Assembly (NCBI RefSeq): GCF_000337895.1
Contig: NZ_AOMA01000146.1
Location: 1-38,841 of the forward strand
Reading direction: 5' to 3'
DNA from: Halobiforma nitratireducens JCM 10879
Lineage (GTDB): Archaea; Halobacteriota; Halobacteria; Halobacteriales; Natrialbaceae
Length of the DNA: 38,841 nt
Below are positions 38,744 through 38,841 of the stretch, piece by piece. The notes under the pieces are model-generated. The model worked only from the letters and a program-made list of their open reading frames with translations, was not told where the DNA came from and made no database searches. Both the position numbers and the translations under genes were made by a program. Position 1 is the first letter of the stretch. Every line of letters begins with the position of its first letter.

Positions 38744-38841
38744 ATGTTCGAACGAGTAACAGACGAGGAAGAACGCGGTCAGGTGGGGATCGGGACCCTC
38801 ATCGTCTTCATCGCGATGGTGCTGGTCGCCGCGATCGCGGC
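38744..38841 (+). CDS. Archaellin 2 (5' end only)
   Basis: Only the first 32 codons lie in the window, and they translate to the same protein as the start of archaellin 1 ([20 protein letters not shown] and the following hydrophobic helix). Over the 98 bases there are five differences, all at third codon positions. The gene is cut by the window end and is presumably a full tandem paralogue, perhaps forming a different part of the filament. Confidence 0.9.
   Translation, partial: MFERVTDEEERGQVGIGTLIVFIAMVLVAAIA

Noticed and set aside
1-38841. tRNA or rRNA genes
   Set aside because: I looked for T-arm GTTCGAATC-like sequence with acceptor pairing and for rRNA-conserved stretches and found no convincing case by eye. 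A tRNA search program would settle this.

Overview
The window looks like chromosomal DNA of an extremely halophilic archaeon, probably of the Natrialbales. The reasons are high GC with GC-ending codons, very frequent CTCGAG, strongly acidic proteins, haloarchaea-specific families (HalOD1, DUF7344-type winged helix, DUF5305, CheF), archaeal core genes (S6e, aCPSF2, aconitase) and TATA boxes about 28 bases upstream of start codons, as expected for leaderless transcripts. It appears to be one complete assembly contig. It starts with a Tn5/Nextera adapter (bases 3-21) and stops inside the near-repeated 5' end of a second archaellin gene.

Layout. 1-6.4 kb: a PD-(D/E)XK-like protein, a frameshifted winged-helix gene, a HalOD1 protein, 6-phosphogluconate dehydrogenase, and a minus-strand run of small membrane proteins (a broken lipoprotein-like gene, a DUF457-type hydrolase, a CopD-like protein and a single-pass protein), then a dUTPase-family enzyme. 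6.5-9.7 kb: aconitase and a luciferase-like flavin oxidoreductase. 9.7-18.4 kb: a secretion and surface-fibre locus with an exported protein, a membrane-bound winged-helix regulator, two small exported DUF1102/TasA-like proteins, a larger TasA-like protein with a C-terminal membrane anchor, a type I signal peptidase with an added extracellular domain, and a DUF5305 membrane protein. A decayed tnpB abuts it. 18.8-29.4 kb: housekeeping and conserved haloarchaeal genes (sarcosine-oxidase-like enzyme, membrane-anchored Mrr-type nuclease, HemG-like flavodoxin, aCPSF2, a TetR operon with a degenerate prenyl-synthase-like protein, S6e). 28.9-38.8 kb: the edge of a motility cluster with a PadR-like regulator, a DUF7385 flagella-cluster protein, a large surface protein, a TAT lipoprotein, a HEAT-repeat protein coupled to cheF, a zinc-ribbon protein and two tandem archaellins.

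The strongest candidate for an undescribed system is the 9.7-18.4 kb locus. I infer that the dedicated signal peptidase processes the small TasA-like subunits, and that the larger paralogue and the DUF5305 protein anchor or cap a fibre. Two identical 12-bp palindromes (GTATTACAATAC), one upstream of each of its two transcription units, suggest common control. A second notable signal is four spaced copies of a GGCRAGTAGA-TATA element upstream of the first archaellin, and one copy upstream of the second. Non-coding stretches at 13.4-13.7 kb and 36.36-36.41 kb are rich in potential RNA stems.
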